Program-made: the position numbers and the translations under genes
In this document: piece by piece, positions 54,101 to 64,000 of the stretch
How the letters are laid out: each line of letters opens with the position of its first letter
Position numbering within the stretch: the first letter of the stretch is position 1
Assembly (NCBI GenBank): GCA_029891385.1
Contig: CM057235.1
Coordinates: 19,895,120 to 19,959,119 of the forward strand
Origin: Erythroxylum novogranatense
Lineage: Eukaryota > Streptophyta > Magnoliopsida > Malpighiales > Erythroxylaceae
Length of the DNA: 64,000 nucleotides
Reading direction: 5' to 3'
Notes under the pieces: model-generated
Databases searched by the model: none
Seen by the model: the letters and a program-made list of their open reading frames with translations, nothing else
Told to the model about the DNA's origin: nothing

Positions 54101-55250
54101 TAGGGAATAATGACAAAGAGAAAACATATACCACATCAAAGGTGAGAAATGAAGTAACAAGGAAGAAGCAAAAGGGTGAGGGTAATTTGCAATAACCACC
54201 CCAACAGACAAAGCTTGCACAATTTACATTTCATAGTAGCGAATTACATTGTGTGGCTCAAAGGATTAAGGTCGAATCCTTTTAGCATCAATTAGTCATT
54301 GCTTAATTATATTCCACTTACTCAGGAAGTCCGAGAGTTGATTAGTGTTGGTAGATGGGATAACTTCTTTGTGATTGATGAACCTACTTATAGAGAGTTG
54401 ACTATCTAATTCCTTACCACCTTTACTATAGAGAAGTAACATTACACCTAGGACATTGATAACACACTGTAGAGTTGAGTGCTTAAAGAAATAGTATGAT
54501 CTATACCAGGCTTTCACTTTATGTGGGCTTGTACACAGAGGAGTATGCCATAATTGAGGAGTATACTGATGTGTTCCCTAATAAGATTTAGTGAGAAGGA
54601 GAACATTACATAATAGTGATCTCATAATCTAACAAGGTTCAAAGTGATATCCTTTGCAGTAAGATACGCGTATATGTTAATTAGCCGCACAATCAGTAGG
54701 AGAGGAGACAACACCAAAGTGTTGGGGAAGGTAGACATGTTCTACCTTTATAGCATGATAAAGAGGTCCCTATCCACCTTCAATATGCCTTAGCTTTGTT
54801 CTTCAAACATTAGGCTGCAAAACTATTGCATGGGCCTATACTTAACTAGATTAGTTTGAGGCATAGGAGTACAAGAGTGGCTATCTGGGATGACATTTTC
54901 ATGGCATATAGTTCCTATTTGCCTTTGTAGCTGCAGATAGACCAGAAGAGGGATTACCCTAATATACGAGAGCAATAGCCTAGGTAGGATTCCCCACAAT
55001 GGCCTTCAATAGTACCTAAGCATCAGGACATCTCCTCAGATAACAGAGGCACTCCTAGCAAGCCTTCCACAGCTCCACATTATGATTAACTAAAGATAGC
55101 CTAGTTAGAGAGATATATGAGGAAGATTCTAAGAGTGCAATGTCCCATTAGAGAGGGAAAATGAGATTGGAAAAGTGTGTAGAGCAGTTAGAGGCATAAG
55201 ATCAATGGATGGAGGAGCTGCTTATACTGATCATAAGAAACTTAGGCAAT
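54100..55250 (+). pseudogene. E5 Athila ORF-1-like remnant
   Basis: The plus strand gives NDKEKTYTTSKVRNEVTRKK, then across frames AQRIKVESF, YIPLTQEVRELISVGRWDNF and FVIDEPTYRELTI.FL.TF. RWDNF..ID.PTY.EL.IEFL.TF is the signature of the Athila ORF-1 family (PF03078), which follows pol in these elements. Later fragments are too decayed to place. Stops are frequent. Confidence 0.5.
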
Positions 55251-55429
55251 TAGGTGTCATAGTACCACCTCCACTAATGAGAGTTGCCAGCGACTTCTTA
55301 GTAACTAGATACTCCAGCTACTATAAAGGCAACAGTCTAGGACACTCGATACCTATACACTCCCATCACACTGACAAATCTCTAAATAGAGGTGAATCAT
55401 AAGTAGATGGATGAATATATATTAAACTT

Positions 55430-56316
55430 TTTGTCTGAATATATATGAAACTTTTTGTTTGAATATGGTCTTTAGATTGTCCAGAAGTCTCAGAATGTTT
55501 GATGTTATATTTTTTTATCTTTGATTTTTTGTGTTTTTTTCTATCTTATTTTGTCTTGATAGTTAGTAAAGGTTAGCCATGCTAAACTAATATTACATTG
55601 TTTATTTCCTTTATTTGTTCGTTATGAGTATACTAAACCACATTTTCATTTCATTAAGATTAAATTATGTGTTCTTATTTATTCTTCAATTAATATTTCC
55701 AACATGTTGATTCATGTATGATTTCATGCAAGTGAGATTGAGAAATCTAGAGTATGAATAGTTATAATATAATTGAAAGGTGTTGTATGCAAACCTAAGG
55801 ATAGGTTGATATGAATAATTCATATTAAAGTTAAATCTAATAGTGAAATTTATAAAATGATTAATGTGATACTAGGGTTTTAATTAAAGAGATTTCAATT
55901 AATCAACCTAGAATTAGGTGTTGATAGTCTTTTGAAAAATGTTAGCATAATTGAGAAATTTCTACAGCTTTAATGAACTTTAGATTAAATTGATTAGTGA
56001 AATCATAATTACGTGACAAGTTTTATGTGAGAATTCTAGGTACCATTTATTTATTGGTTTATTTTAATTCCTTTTCATTTTATTTTTTGATTGTGTTGGC
56101 TTGATTTTAGTTTATTTTTATTTTAAATATAATTTATTAATATCACCTCAATTATTAGTTAAATAATATGCAGAGTTATTAATAGTACTCATATTCTCTG
56201 TGGGATTGACACTTACTGCCTAGAGTCCTATATTACAAAACGTAAGATGTACTTGCTTTAGACAATCTCTAGAGTGATGGAATTAAGTTCCATATATTCA
56301 TCACATGAGTCAAACA
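55430..56316 (+). mobile_element. E5 3' LTR (start uncertain)
   Basis: Clear similarity to the 5' LTR starts at about 55668 (GTGTTCTTATTTATTCTT) and runs to GAGTCAAACA at 56316. It crosses the E3 insertion point without E3. Confidence 0.5.
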
Positions 56317-58735
56317 TAAAAAGAGCAAGTATTAGCTTAAGCCCAATAACCAAATAAAATAAGAACTTTATTAAATAATTGATTACTAGCATTATTTTAT
56401 TTAAAATAATATATAGTTCTCATTATTAAATCAAGAAATTATTAAATAGTTTCCTAGTATGTTACGATCCTATTCAAACTAAGTTGATCTTGAATCACTC
56501 AAAACCACTCAATTTGAATTAGGTAGATAATATTCTTATCAATCACATCTTATGTAACTTCTAAATTCATTAGGTAACAACACTTTGCCAAAATATATCT
56601 GATATATTTTCCTAAATATGTATCTAAATTCATATCATCATGAGACTCATCCAAATCATAAAAATTTAGTTAAATATGACCTATTAATTTAAGATAAAAT
56701 ATATTCAATTAAAGAGACCTTAAGTTACTCAACTAACCTCATAATAAAAATAGTTTTATTCTTAAAATGAAAACAACTATCACTTTCTTAATGTGTACCT
56801 AATATGTAATTGAAAGATTTAAAATTTTAAAATCTAGATCTCATAAAAATTAATGTAATCTCATCATATTAATTATTTCTAACAACACTATTGAATTATA
56901 AAATAATATTGTTAAAACCTACAACTAATTTAATTTAATAATTCAATTTTTAAAATTAAACTAAACTCCAAAATTATTCCTAATAAAAATATTTTGAATT
57001 TTTTTAAATAATTAAAAACACTTTTCTATATTTATTAGGAACTTAAACCAATTTGATTAAAAGGAAGGGCCAAAACACAAAATTTTAAAAATAAAATTAA
57101 ATGGGGACTACATACGCATTAGTCAACACCAGACATTGACTGGCTAGATGTGTCTCCATCAGATGTGTTGTCCCCTCATGGGATGCAGCCAGATTAGGCC
57201 TCTACTTTTGACCTTGTTGCTGTTTGCTTCGCCTCTCACTGGTGGTTTTTTTTTTTCTTTCTTTCTTACCTGCATCACGTCCAAGGCTCCTCGTCTTGCC
57301 TTTTCCTCCAAGAGCGTTTAATGCCACTAGTTTTGTCGCCTGTGGCAATGAAAGTGAATGCTTCAGCCATAGTTAGCACCGTCAGCAGTGAAGATGCATC
57401 GTGCCACACAATGAAAACACATCCAAAACCTCAAACAAAATCACAAACCTAGAACATACGTTTTATCAAATTTTCAGAAACACGAAGTTGTAGGGACATG
57501 ATAAGAGTTTTTTTACTAACCAAAACAACATGCACACATCCATAACCCTGTTTTCAAAACCATAAAGTAAAGAGGAAGCATGGAAAAGAATCATTCTAGA
57601 AGCAGAATAAAATAACTTCAAACAAAAAGAGGCATGCCGTGCGGGATGACACAGAAGGAAGGCCCTGTATAATTTTCAAAAATTTTTAGAATTTTCACCA
57701 AAACACGTGGGATGCGTGTATACTATTTTCCAGAAAACCTATTTAAGGGTTGTGATATTTTTTTTTTAAAAAAAATCAAATATCACAACCCTTAAATAAG
57801 TTTTCTGGAAAATAGTATACAAGCATCCCATTTTTAAAAATAAAATAAACCCTAATTAGTTATTGTCGTAATTGTTGAGAAACTAATCATAATATATAAT
57901 CATGGGCGTAGCCGAAAAATAAATTATTATGAATTTCTAGTTGGATTTTAGTAATTGAATAATTTGAAAAACGTGAATCCTAAAAGGTAATTCAATCCTA
58001 CTTGATTCAAATTCATACAACATTTTTTTTATAAGGTGTTAACCATGAGTTGTCCAAGAGTATTCATATAGTAGAGATAAAAAGAACTTAAATTTTGAGT
58101 GTCAGCTCCCTTATGCCTTCCTTTTATTTACAGAGAAAGACAAAATAATTTCTTTCTTATTAAAATTAAATTCTTGATTCTAATTATAATTATAATTTAA
58201 TTTTAATAAAATTAAATGTTTCATAACATCTTTCTCTTAGTACTTTTACAAAGAAGCTTTTCGTAATTTGAGCTGATAATCTTACGATCACAAAAAACAA
58301 ATTGGCTAATTACTGCAAATCTCACTCTCTAGCAATATACTGACGACTGGTGTGTTTATATTTCTTACATTTAGAAAATGATATTTTAAATTAGAAGATA
58401 ATGAGGTAATGAGGTATTATCACTTTATTAAATTAGAAGAAGATAATGAGGTAAGGTTTTTGGGCATTTTCATTTCTTGATATTCTTTCTTTTTTTCAAA
58501 AAATTGAAATGGAATTAATAGAAAATGTTGGAAAGAATTACAGGATTGACAAAAGAGTAAAGGGTAAGCCCTGTACTCTTCTTATATGAAGGTTTAGAGA
58601 ATAAAGTCTAAATATAATTAGTTACATATGAGAGTGATAAAAGTATCATATGGTCAGAGATTGAAGGACGTTAATATAGCAGCTGGACATTGTTGGTGAA
58701 TGTTCTTCACGATCAGTAGTTCACATAGCTGTCAA
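56317..58735. other. Intergenic DNA, no gene seen apart from one inverted repeat
   Basis: AT-rich to 57100, then more mixed sequence (57120-57420) with no frame or motif I recognise. Confidence 0.4.
57708..57830. repeat. 53-bp inverted repeat with 17-nt loop
   Basis: The left arm 57708-57760 (starts TGGGATGCGTGTATAC) and right arm 57778-57830 (ends GTATACAAGCATCCCA) are reverse complements with two mismatches. The loop is T/A-rich. No flanking direct repeat is evident, so it is not a clear MITE. Confidence 0.92.
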
Positions 58736-59600
58736 ATTATAACTGACTGAATGGACTCATAGGTAGAACAATGATTAGCAAATCACCACTAATTATGCTC
58801 TTGCCATAAAATATACACACATATCCCAAAACAATAATGAAGAGTCGTTGGCTGTGCAGCCACCTGGCTTCTCCAACTAAAAGATTATCTATGATGTTCG
58901 GCACTGTGCAACCATGGGTGTTCCATTTATAAAGACATGTAATCATGTCCTATATGTAGATGTTGAAAGAGCACGTGAAAAAGAGATGACCTCGGGATTA
59001 TGTTTGGAGCTGGCACATTGGACAAACTCGGTTGATTGGCAAATAAAACAGTTGGTAGAAAGAAAGTTATCGGGGGAGTGTTTTATTCCAAATGATTTAT
59101 GCCAGGCTACCTTTAGACATCGCCTTCGTAGGAGTGCCTTGGTGGTTTTGTTGATGAGGGAATGGATGGGGTGACCCTTCCAATAGAGGATATCTATAGA
59201 ATTTGGATTAATGATATCATCCTTAAACATATCCCGCAATGTTAACAGCCAGTTGAGAAAATGAGGATAGGATTATCTTTTATGCATTTGCCGGATACTT
59301 TGCCCTTGAAGAAAGTAAGAATGTAGCCATCATAACCATAATGATTGTTTATCAAGAAAAATCCACCATAGTCGCTTAAGGAGCAGGGCTTGATTGGTAA
59401 GTTTGAGAGGAAATATGTTCCGCCCTCCTTCCTCCTTAAGTAAACAAATGTCAGTCCATCAAACTTTAGCTAGACCTTTTGATCCATCTGGATGTGACCA
59501 CAAGAAACTTTTAAACAATCTGTTGATTGTTTTGATGATGCTTTGAGAAACAAAAATATGGGAGCTCCAATAGATATACAGGGAGTTTAGCACAAATTTA
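58735..59600 (-). pseudogene. LINE-2 ORF2, post-RT and zinc-finger part
   Basis: The minus strand reads LNSLYIYWSSHIFVSQSIIK, RLFKSFLWSHPDGSKGLAKV, LLKEEGGRNIFPLKLTNQAL, LLKRLWWIF, then from 59239 ILYWKGHPIHSLINKTTKAL, RRCLKVAWHK, CFICQS and EFVQCASSKHNPE. This matches the PK.EGG...L.N.ALL.K..W region and the zf-RVT domain of plant L1 ORF2. Confidence 0.65.
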
Positions 59601-59660
59601 AACAAAAATATGGGAGCCAGTGCATTTTTGCTCTTTGTTGTAGCAAGGAATGATGGTTGC

Positions 59661-60610
59661 TTATAGCTTGCAATTAATTGATAGTGCCACCTTTTCCTTT
59701 TCTATAAGTTGTGGGTCTGTAGGATGCAAGGCAAGGTTGGCTTGTATACCTTCAAATTCGACTCTTCTCAATTGGATAACAGAGATAATGGAACCTTGTG
59801 TAGATTTCAAAATTTTGAGCTCTTGCTTGATACATTTTAGCTTTTGGACACAACGGTATTGGTTGGTACCTTTGTAATTAAAGTTTGGGGAGTTTCTAAA
59901 ATAGGTTTCCAACTATAATTGGAAAATGATCCGAAAATAACGATTATTTAAAGGTAGAAAAACTATCTAGAAAGGCAGTCATCCAAGCATCATTCACCAA
60001 CGCTCGATCAAGTTTTTTCCATATGTGCCAGAAGGAAGATTGTTTGTTAGACCAAGTAAAGGTATTACCAAAGATTTTTCGATCAATCACTCCAATATCA
60101 TGAGCACAATTTTTGAAATCTTCTGAATAGTTTTTAAGGTTAAATTGCCCTTGTGCTTCTGCTGGTAAGAGGGTGAAGTTAAAATCGCTACAAATCATCC
60201 ATAGTAAAGTGATGCAACTACTGAAGGTTCAAAGGTTATTCCATAGACATCTTCTTTGATATGAGTGAGTACTTATGTAGATAGAGGAGAGGTTTACTTC
60301 GACATTGGCCTGCAAAAAGTTTAGATGGAGATGCATGGCTTGTTCAATGGTCCTCAACAAATCGACTTTGAGTTCTCCCTTATTATAACAGAGGATGATG
60401 TGGCCATATGCATGGTGTTGATGATTAGAGAGTAAGCTCCATTGTGGGTTGAGGATATGCAATTTACTTAGGTTTTGTAACTTTATTTTGGTTTCAAGAA
60501 GTGCAATGAGCAACAATTTCTTATGTAAAACAAATTCCCTAAAAGCCAAGAGCTTAGACGGACTATTTACTCCACACATATTCCATGCAAGGATGGAAGT
60601 TAAAAAGATG
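59661..60610 (-). pseudogene. LINE-2 ORF2, endonuclease part
   Basis: Opens ILAWNMCGVNSPSKLLAFRE, then IALLETKIKLQN (the ETK motif), SDFNFTLLPAEAQGQFN (DFN), FTWSNKQSSFWHIWKKLDRA and LVND. This is the apurinic-like endonuclease that nicks target DNA. The usual GDFN reads SDFN. The linker RCVQKLKCIKQELKILK follows. The frame is broken between 60229 and 60198 and at 59944. Confidence 0.7.
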
Positions 60611-60639
60611 ATCTAGTGGGACTTTTATTCTTTCCCTGT

Positions 60640-61880
60640 TTTGAACGTCATCGCTTTACATTATAGAATAGTTGTCCAGTCATCTCTACATTGTTACAAG
60701 TATCATTATTTTAGGAGTTGACAACAGATGGGTCCAAAGAGGTATTGGATGGGCTGGGAGAGGTCAAGGGTGTAATGGCAATATCCTCCAATTATACAGT
60801 GAGACTTGGATCTTGTGGGATACTCTTAATATCTTGCTCTTGTTAGACGCAACTAGTTGGCATAATATCTAGAATTGTTGTTTGAGTTTCGTGCTTTATT
60901 TGGAGGTGCGACCAGTCCAAGGTAGGTTCTAATGGTTATTGCTCAGGAGCTATCAAATCCCATAAGCTCTTGGTAACTACTAGTATTGAATGTCTTCCCA
61001 ATAGCTTTCCAGACTTTTCCATACAATTTGAAAGGATGTCGCCATTGATAGGAGATGGCTATGGTATCTTCCGATAACTTGTGATCTCTCAACAGCATTA
61101 TAGGTATCTCTTATGGTAAGTGCATAGAAAGCCCTATGCTAACACAAATTCTAGTGTATCCAACTCTGCTCTTCATAGCAGTATGTTCATCCATACAAAG
61201 TGGTTTACCCATGTAGCTAGCTAAAGAGCTTAAGCCCTTGGTAGTCCAATATTCTAAAGGAACATTGTGGAAGTTTATCCAGATGGGAACATGTTAGAAT
61301 TAGGTTGTTTCAAACATTAAACTAAGTTTCCACAGTTGTAAGAATATGGGCTGATTAATAAGGTTCCAAGGACCATCTTCAAGTATTCTTTGAGCCTCAT
61401 AAATAGTTGAGAAGATGAAGAGAATGAGGTTGTACTCAGTGAGCAAAACATTGGTTAAACCTCGTGCTTTCCAAGTTCTTATGGCCCATCAATGTATGAG
61501 TGGGAAAGCTGGCCGGTTGTTAAAGAAAATCCTACAAGGGTGGATTCCCAACTTTTAACACCTTGTTGGAGAGTTGTGAAGTCTGGACACACCACAAGGT
61601 TACCCTCCATCTCTTAAGGTGGCATGTAGGTGAGGGTCAAGGATGGTTGATCCCTAACCACCTACTTCTATGATTTAGGGGAAGAAGCTGCAGAAGAAGG
61701 GGAAGGTTATGGTTTCTGTGCAGGCGTTAGCACTGATGATGAGAGGGAAGGAGATTGGTTTGGTTGCTCAAAGGAGGAGGAGGAAGAGGGTTTGTCAGGG
61801 AGCAATAATGGGGGAAAGTATGAATCTTACAGGATAGGTTTGACAGACAGTATGCTTAAAATGGAAGGTGGCGTTGGCAG
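60640..61880 (-). pseudogene. LINE-2 ORF1 (DUF4283-like), broken
   Basis: The minus strand reads EGNLVVCPDFTTLQQGVKSW, TLVGFSLTTGQLSHSYIDG, INFHNVPLEYWTTKGLSSLA, SYMGKPLCMDEHTAMKSRVG and YTRICVSIG. LVG, VPLEYW and IGKPL.MD...RVGY.RICV form the RNA-binding domain of plant L1 ORF1. Several stops. The N-terminal end is unclear. Confidence 0.6.
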
Positions 61881-61993
61881 ATGATGGCTGACAAGAATGT
61901 TGGAGGCAAAAAATTGATTATATGTTCTGGTGGGATAAAGCCGTTTGAAAAAAGAAAGATGAGTATGACTTGTCTTAAGATAGAGGAGTTAGA

Positions 61994-62329
61994 ATTCAAC
62001 TACTCTTTGGCCGAGTGGTTAAGGAGTGTGCCCGCTAAGTACATGGGGTTTCCCCGCAAGAGTTCGAATCTCTGGGGAAATGTTCATGGGTCATTCTTTT
62101 AACCTTAGGGCATACGTGAGTTGGTAAGGGGCTCTCGTGGCTTAAGTGAGGTCGTGAGTTCAAACCCTCCTTATATATGCAATCGTTTAAAACTTGAGAC
62201 CAGAGCTTTATCTCCAGCAAGGGACCTACCCAACTCGAGTTGGGATTAGTCTGGGTGTGGATGGCTTAAAGGTGCCTTTCCATAGTTAGGACCCGCCTAG
62301 GACACCTCGAGAGCAACCAAATCAAAAAA
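61994..62329 (+). mobile_element. Composite (dimeric) SINE with tRNA-Ser(GCU) head
   Basis: It is flanked by a 17-bp target duplication AAGATAGAGGAGTTAGA (61977-61993 and 62330-62346) and ends in an A-rich tail. The first unit is tRNA-Ser-like: box A TGGCCGAGTGG (62008), anticodon GCT (62034-62036), variable arm ATGGGGTTTCCCCG, box B GAGTTCGAATC. The second unit (62116 onward) has another box A-like GTGAGTTGGTAAGGG and box B-like GAGTTCAAACC (62156) and a body ending GCAACCAAATCAAAAAAAA. The exact duplication shows the two moved as one unit. Confidence 0.82.
62001..62082 (+). tRNA. tRNA-Ser(GCU)-like sequence, SINE head / pseudo-tRNA
   Basis: D arm, anticodon arm (GCT), long variable arm and T loop are all close to plant tRNA-Ser(GCU), but the acceptor stem (TACTCTT against GGGAAAT) does not pair and the T stem has one mismatch. 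It lies at the 5' end of a SINE. I read it as non-functional for translation though able to supply a Pol III promoter. Confidence 0.65.
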
Positions 62330-62346
62330 AAGATAGAGGAGTTAGA

Positions 62347-63430
62347 GAGAGAATTAGAGGGTGACATGATGGGGGTTAATATGCAAGCTATGCGATTTGG
62401 TAGATCCTAGAGAGAAGCAAGAGAGTCTCTCTCATCATTTTTTCCTTTCTTATTGATCTGACCCAAACATTAAATGATTTCATTTCTTTCATATTTTAGA
62501 CAAAAAAAAATGATAGAAGTGATATGATAGGGGACTTTTAAGGATAGTATAAATATCTGTGCTTGTTCGCTATTTATAAAAAAAATCCAATAGAGGGAAC
62601 TCTTAAGCCTTGAGATTGCAACACAGGTTACATCTCAATATGTAGAATGAGCATAAATATAGGCTACAGCTCAACTGAAGCCATAAATTCAGACAATCCA
62701 TTACTATCTAACATTATCTTTGACCCACTCCTAAAAACATATAAGATGACCATTAATATAAAAATTATTACTTTATATTTTATGGTCATTAGGTTGATTA
62801 TAGTTTTATAACATAATTCTTCAAAGACATTATTTATTTTATACATATTCAGATATATATGATAAATTCTATAAGATAAATGTATATTGCAAATGAAATT
62901 ATGTTGAGATTATAATTATTATATTCATATTACATTTATTAATTATCACTAAATTTTTTAGTTGTTGATCTATTAATACAAAACATTAAAAAGTTGTAAA
63001 AGACTAGCACACATTATGATTATTCCTTATAAAAGAAGTAGATGATCTCATAGACTAAAAGTATGAAGATACGTAAATGTAAGTGCTTGTTAGAGAACAA
63101 GTTTACTAAACTTACCTTATTTAAGAATTTTATCTAGAACATTCTTGTATGTTTATGGAAATTATCATTATGACGATTGTATAAGTGATCAATTGACTTA
63201 AGATCTCTAAAATATCTCATATAGGGATTCATTATCCTAAAGTAATGGGAGTGAATATTCTATTGTTCTCAATTAGTATTTGATAATTTTTTGGAAAATA
63301 TTACTTATTCAACATAACTTTCATATACATACATGCATATATATACGTAGAAATGTAGACTAATTCCTACTCTAAACAATGTGTGACTTACTCTATAATA
63401 CCTACACAGATATATACAACTCAACGCTCC
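62347..63430. other. AT-rich DNA, no gene; probable copia 3' LTR at its right end
   Basis: 62347-62480 may be the LINE-2 5' leader. From about 63240 to 63430 the minus strand starts (T)TGAGTTGTATATATCTG after a purine tract GAGGGGGAGCG, which suggests the 3' LTR of the next element; its other end is not clear. Confidence 0.35.
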
Positions 63431-64000
63431 CCCTCAAGCTAGACCATATAGATTATACGCAACTAGCTTGTTACAAATAAATCCAATACAAGAACCTCTA
63501 AGTGATTTTGTGAATATATCTACTAGTTAATCATATGTGCTAACATAACTCATAGTGATACATCTAGCCATAATATTTTCCCTTATAAAATGATAATCTA
63601 TCTCAATATGTTCGGTTCTCTCATGGAACACTGGGTTGGATACAATGTGAAGTGCTTCTTGATTATCACACAATAGTTACATTTGTGACACTTCATAAAC
63701 TTTTAGTTCAGTAATTATCTATTTCAACCAAATAAGCTCACATGTTGCCAAGGCCATAGCTCACATGTTGCCAAGGCCATAGCTCAATATTCTGCTTCTT
63801 CACTTTACCTATCAACAGCATCTTGCCTCTTACTCTTTCAAGATACCAAGTTTCCCCTAATCAAAATACAATACCCAGAAGTAGAATGTCTATCTGAAGG
63901 AGGGCCAACCTAATCAACATCAGCATAGCCTACCATCTGTGTATGACCTCGATTTTCATATAACAAACCTTTTCCTCAAGTTCCCTTGATGTATCTTAGG
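63430..64000 (-). pseudogene. Ty1/copia RNase H and pol end, cut by window edge
   Basis: The minus strand reads [91 protein letters not shown] and LVDIFTKSL: a standard copia RNase H (D in YADVD, E in EAEY, D in CDNQEA) and end of pol. A 23-bp tandem duplication (63735-63780) shifts the frame and several Trp/Gln codons are stops. The rest lies beyond 64000. Confidence 0.8.
63735..63780. repeat. 23-bp exact tandem duplication in copia RNase H
   Basis: AGCTCACATGTTGCCAAGG(CCAT) is present twice in a row. It follows the ATCELIW-type block and breaks the reading frame. Confidence 0.9.

Larger units (their letters stand above)
28224..56316 (+). mobile_element. E5: old Athila-like gypsy element, split by E3, E6 and E4
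   Basis: Pieces on the plus strand in Athila order: 5' LTR (28224-28979 plus 37199-37802), degraded primer site (37809), gag end (38060-38455), integrase end (42640-43080), post-pol sequence (43080-43598 and 52797-54100), an Athila ORF-like region (54100-55250) and 3' LTR (to 56316). The two LTRs are similar around 37199-37802 and 55716-56316. RT and most of integrase are missing where E6 sits. That these belong to one element is inference from order, strand and LTR similarity; the outer target duplication could not be confirmed. Confidence 0.5.
58735..61880 (-). mobile_element. LINE-2: L1-type element lacking the RT core
   Basis: On the minus strand: ORF1 (61880 to 60640), endonuclease (60610 to 59940), endonuclease-RT linker (59912-59661), then at once the post-RT region (59600-59240) and zf-RVT (59239-58943). 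About 400-500 residues of RT are missing near 59600-59650. Stops and shifts elsewhere. A SINE sits in its 5' part at 61994. Confidence 0.75.

Noticed and set aside
57708..57830. A classical MITE
   Set aside because: The arms nearly meet (17-nt loop) and no target duplication such as TA or TTA plus symmetric ends was clear.
62001..62082. A working tRNA-Ser gene
   Set aside because: The acceptor stem does not pair and the sequence is enclosed with other DNA in one target duplication, so it is the head of a SINE.

Overview
This window reads as nuclear DNA from a flowering plant, most likely a eudicot. It holds spliced genes, a plant microRNA hairpin, and Ty3/gypsy Tat, Athila and Del/Tekay-type, Ty1/copia Sirevirus-type, L1-type LINE and tRNA-derived SINE sequences. 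There are no bacterial-type operons. Almost all long reading frames belong to transposable elements and most are broken. I cannot name the species.

Region by region. 1-3928 is the 3' end of a plus-strand Tat-like gypsy element (E1): 82-bp repeats, a broken antisense ORF, a polypurine tract and a 3' LTR. 4310-16074 is a minus-strand Tat-like element (E2) arranged LTR-internal-LTR-internal-LTR, with a single 5-bp target duplication (CTACG) at its outer ends. Both internal regions lack reverse transcriptase. 16080-18760 is AT-rich host DNA that repeats the sequence flanking E2. 19163-21220 is the only clear host-gene island: a three-exon heavy-metal-associated isoprenylated protein gene (+) and, tail to tail with it, a MIR160 hairpin (-). 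23190-27365 is a decayed L1-like LINE (-) butting onto a copia gag relic (-) that reaches 28189.

28224-56316 is best read as one old Athila-like element (E5, +) split by three others. E3 (28980-37193) is a minus-strand element with 2.65-2.7 kb LTRs and a non-coding core. E6 (about 38456-42635) is a minus-strand, internally deleted Athila-like relic. E4 (43599-52791) is a nearly complete Sirevirus-type copia element with gag, pol and an env-position ORF, and TSD CTAAC. 57708-57830 is an isolated 53-bp-arm inverted repeat. 58735-61880 is a second LINE (-) that has lost its RT core. Near its 5' end sits a composite SINE with a tRNA-Ser(GCU)-like head and a 17-bp target duplication. The right edge (63430-64000) is the RNase H end of another copia element (-).

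The points most worth following are the triple-LTR structure; a hairpin core shared, with a compensatory base-pair change, by otherwise different tandem repeats in E1 and E2; antisense ORFs that keep their own TATA boxes; and GTCGAC-centred palindrome arrays in the LTRs of E4 and again just upstream of its env-position ORF. I found no convincing new host system. All comparisons were made by eye; no alignment, folding or database search was run.
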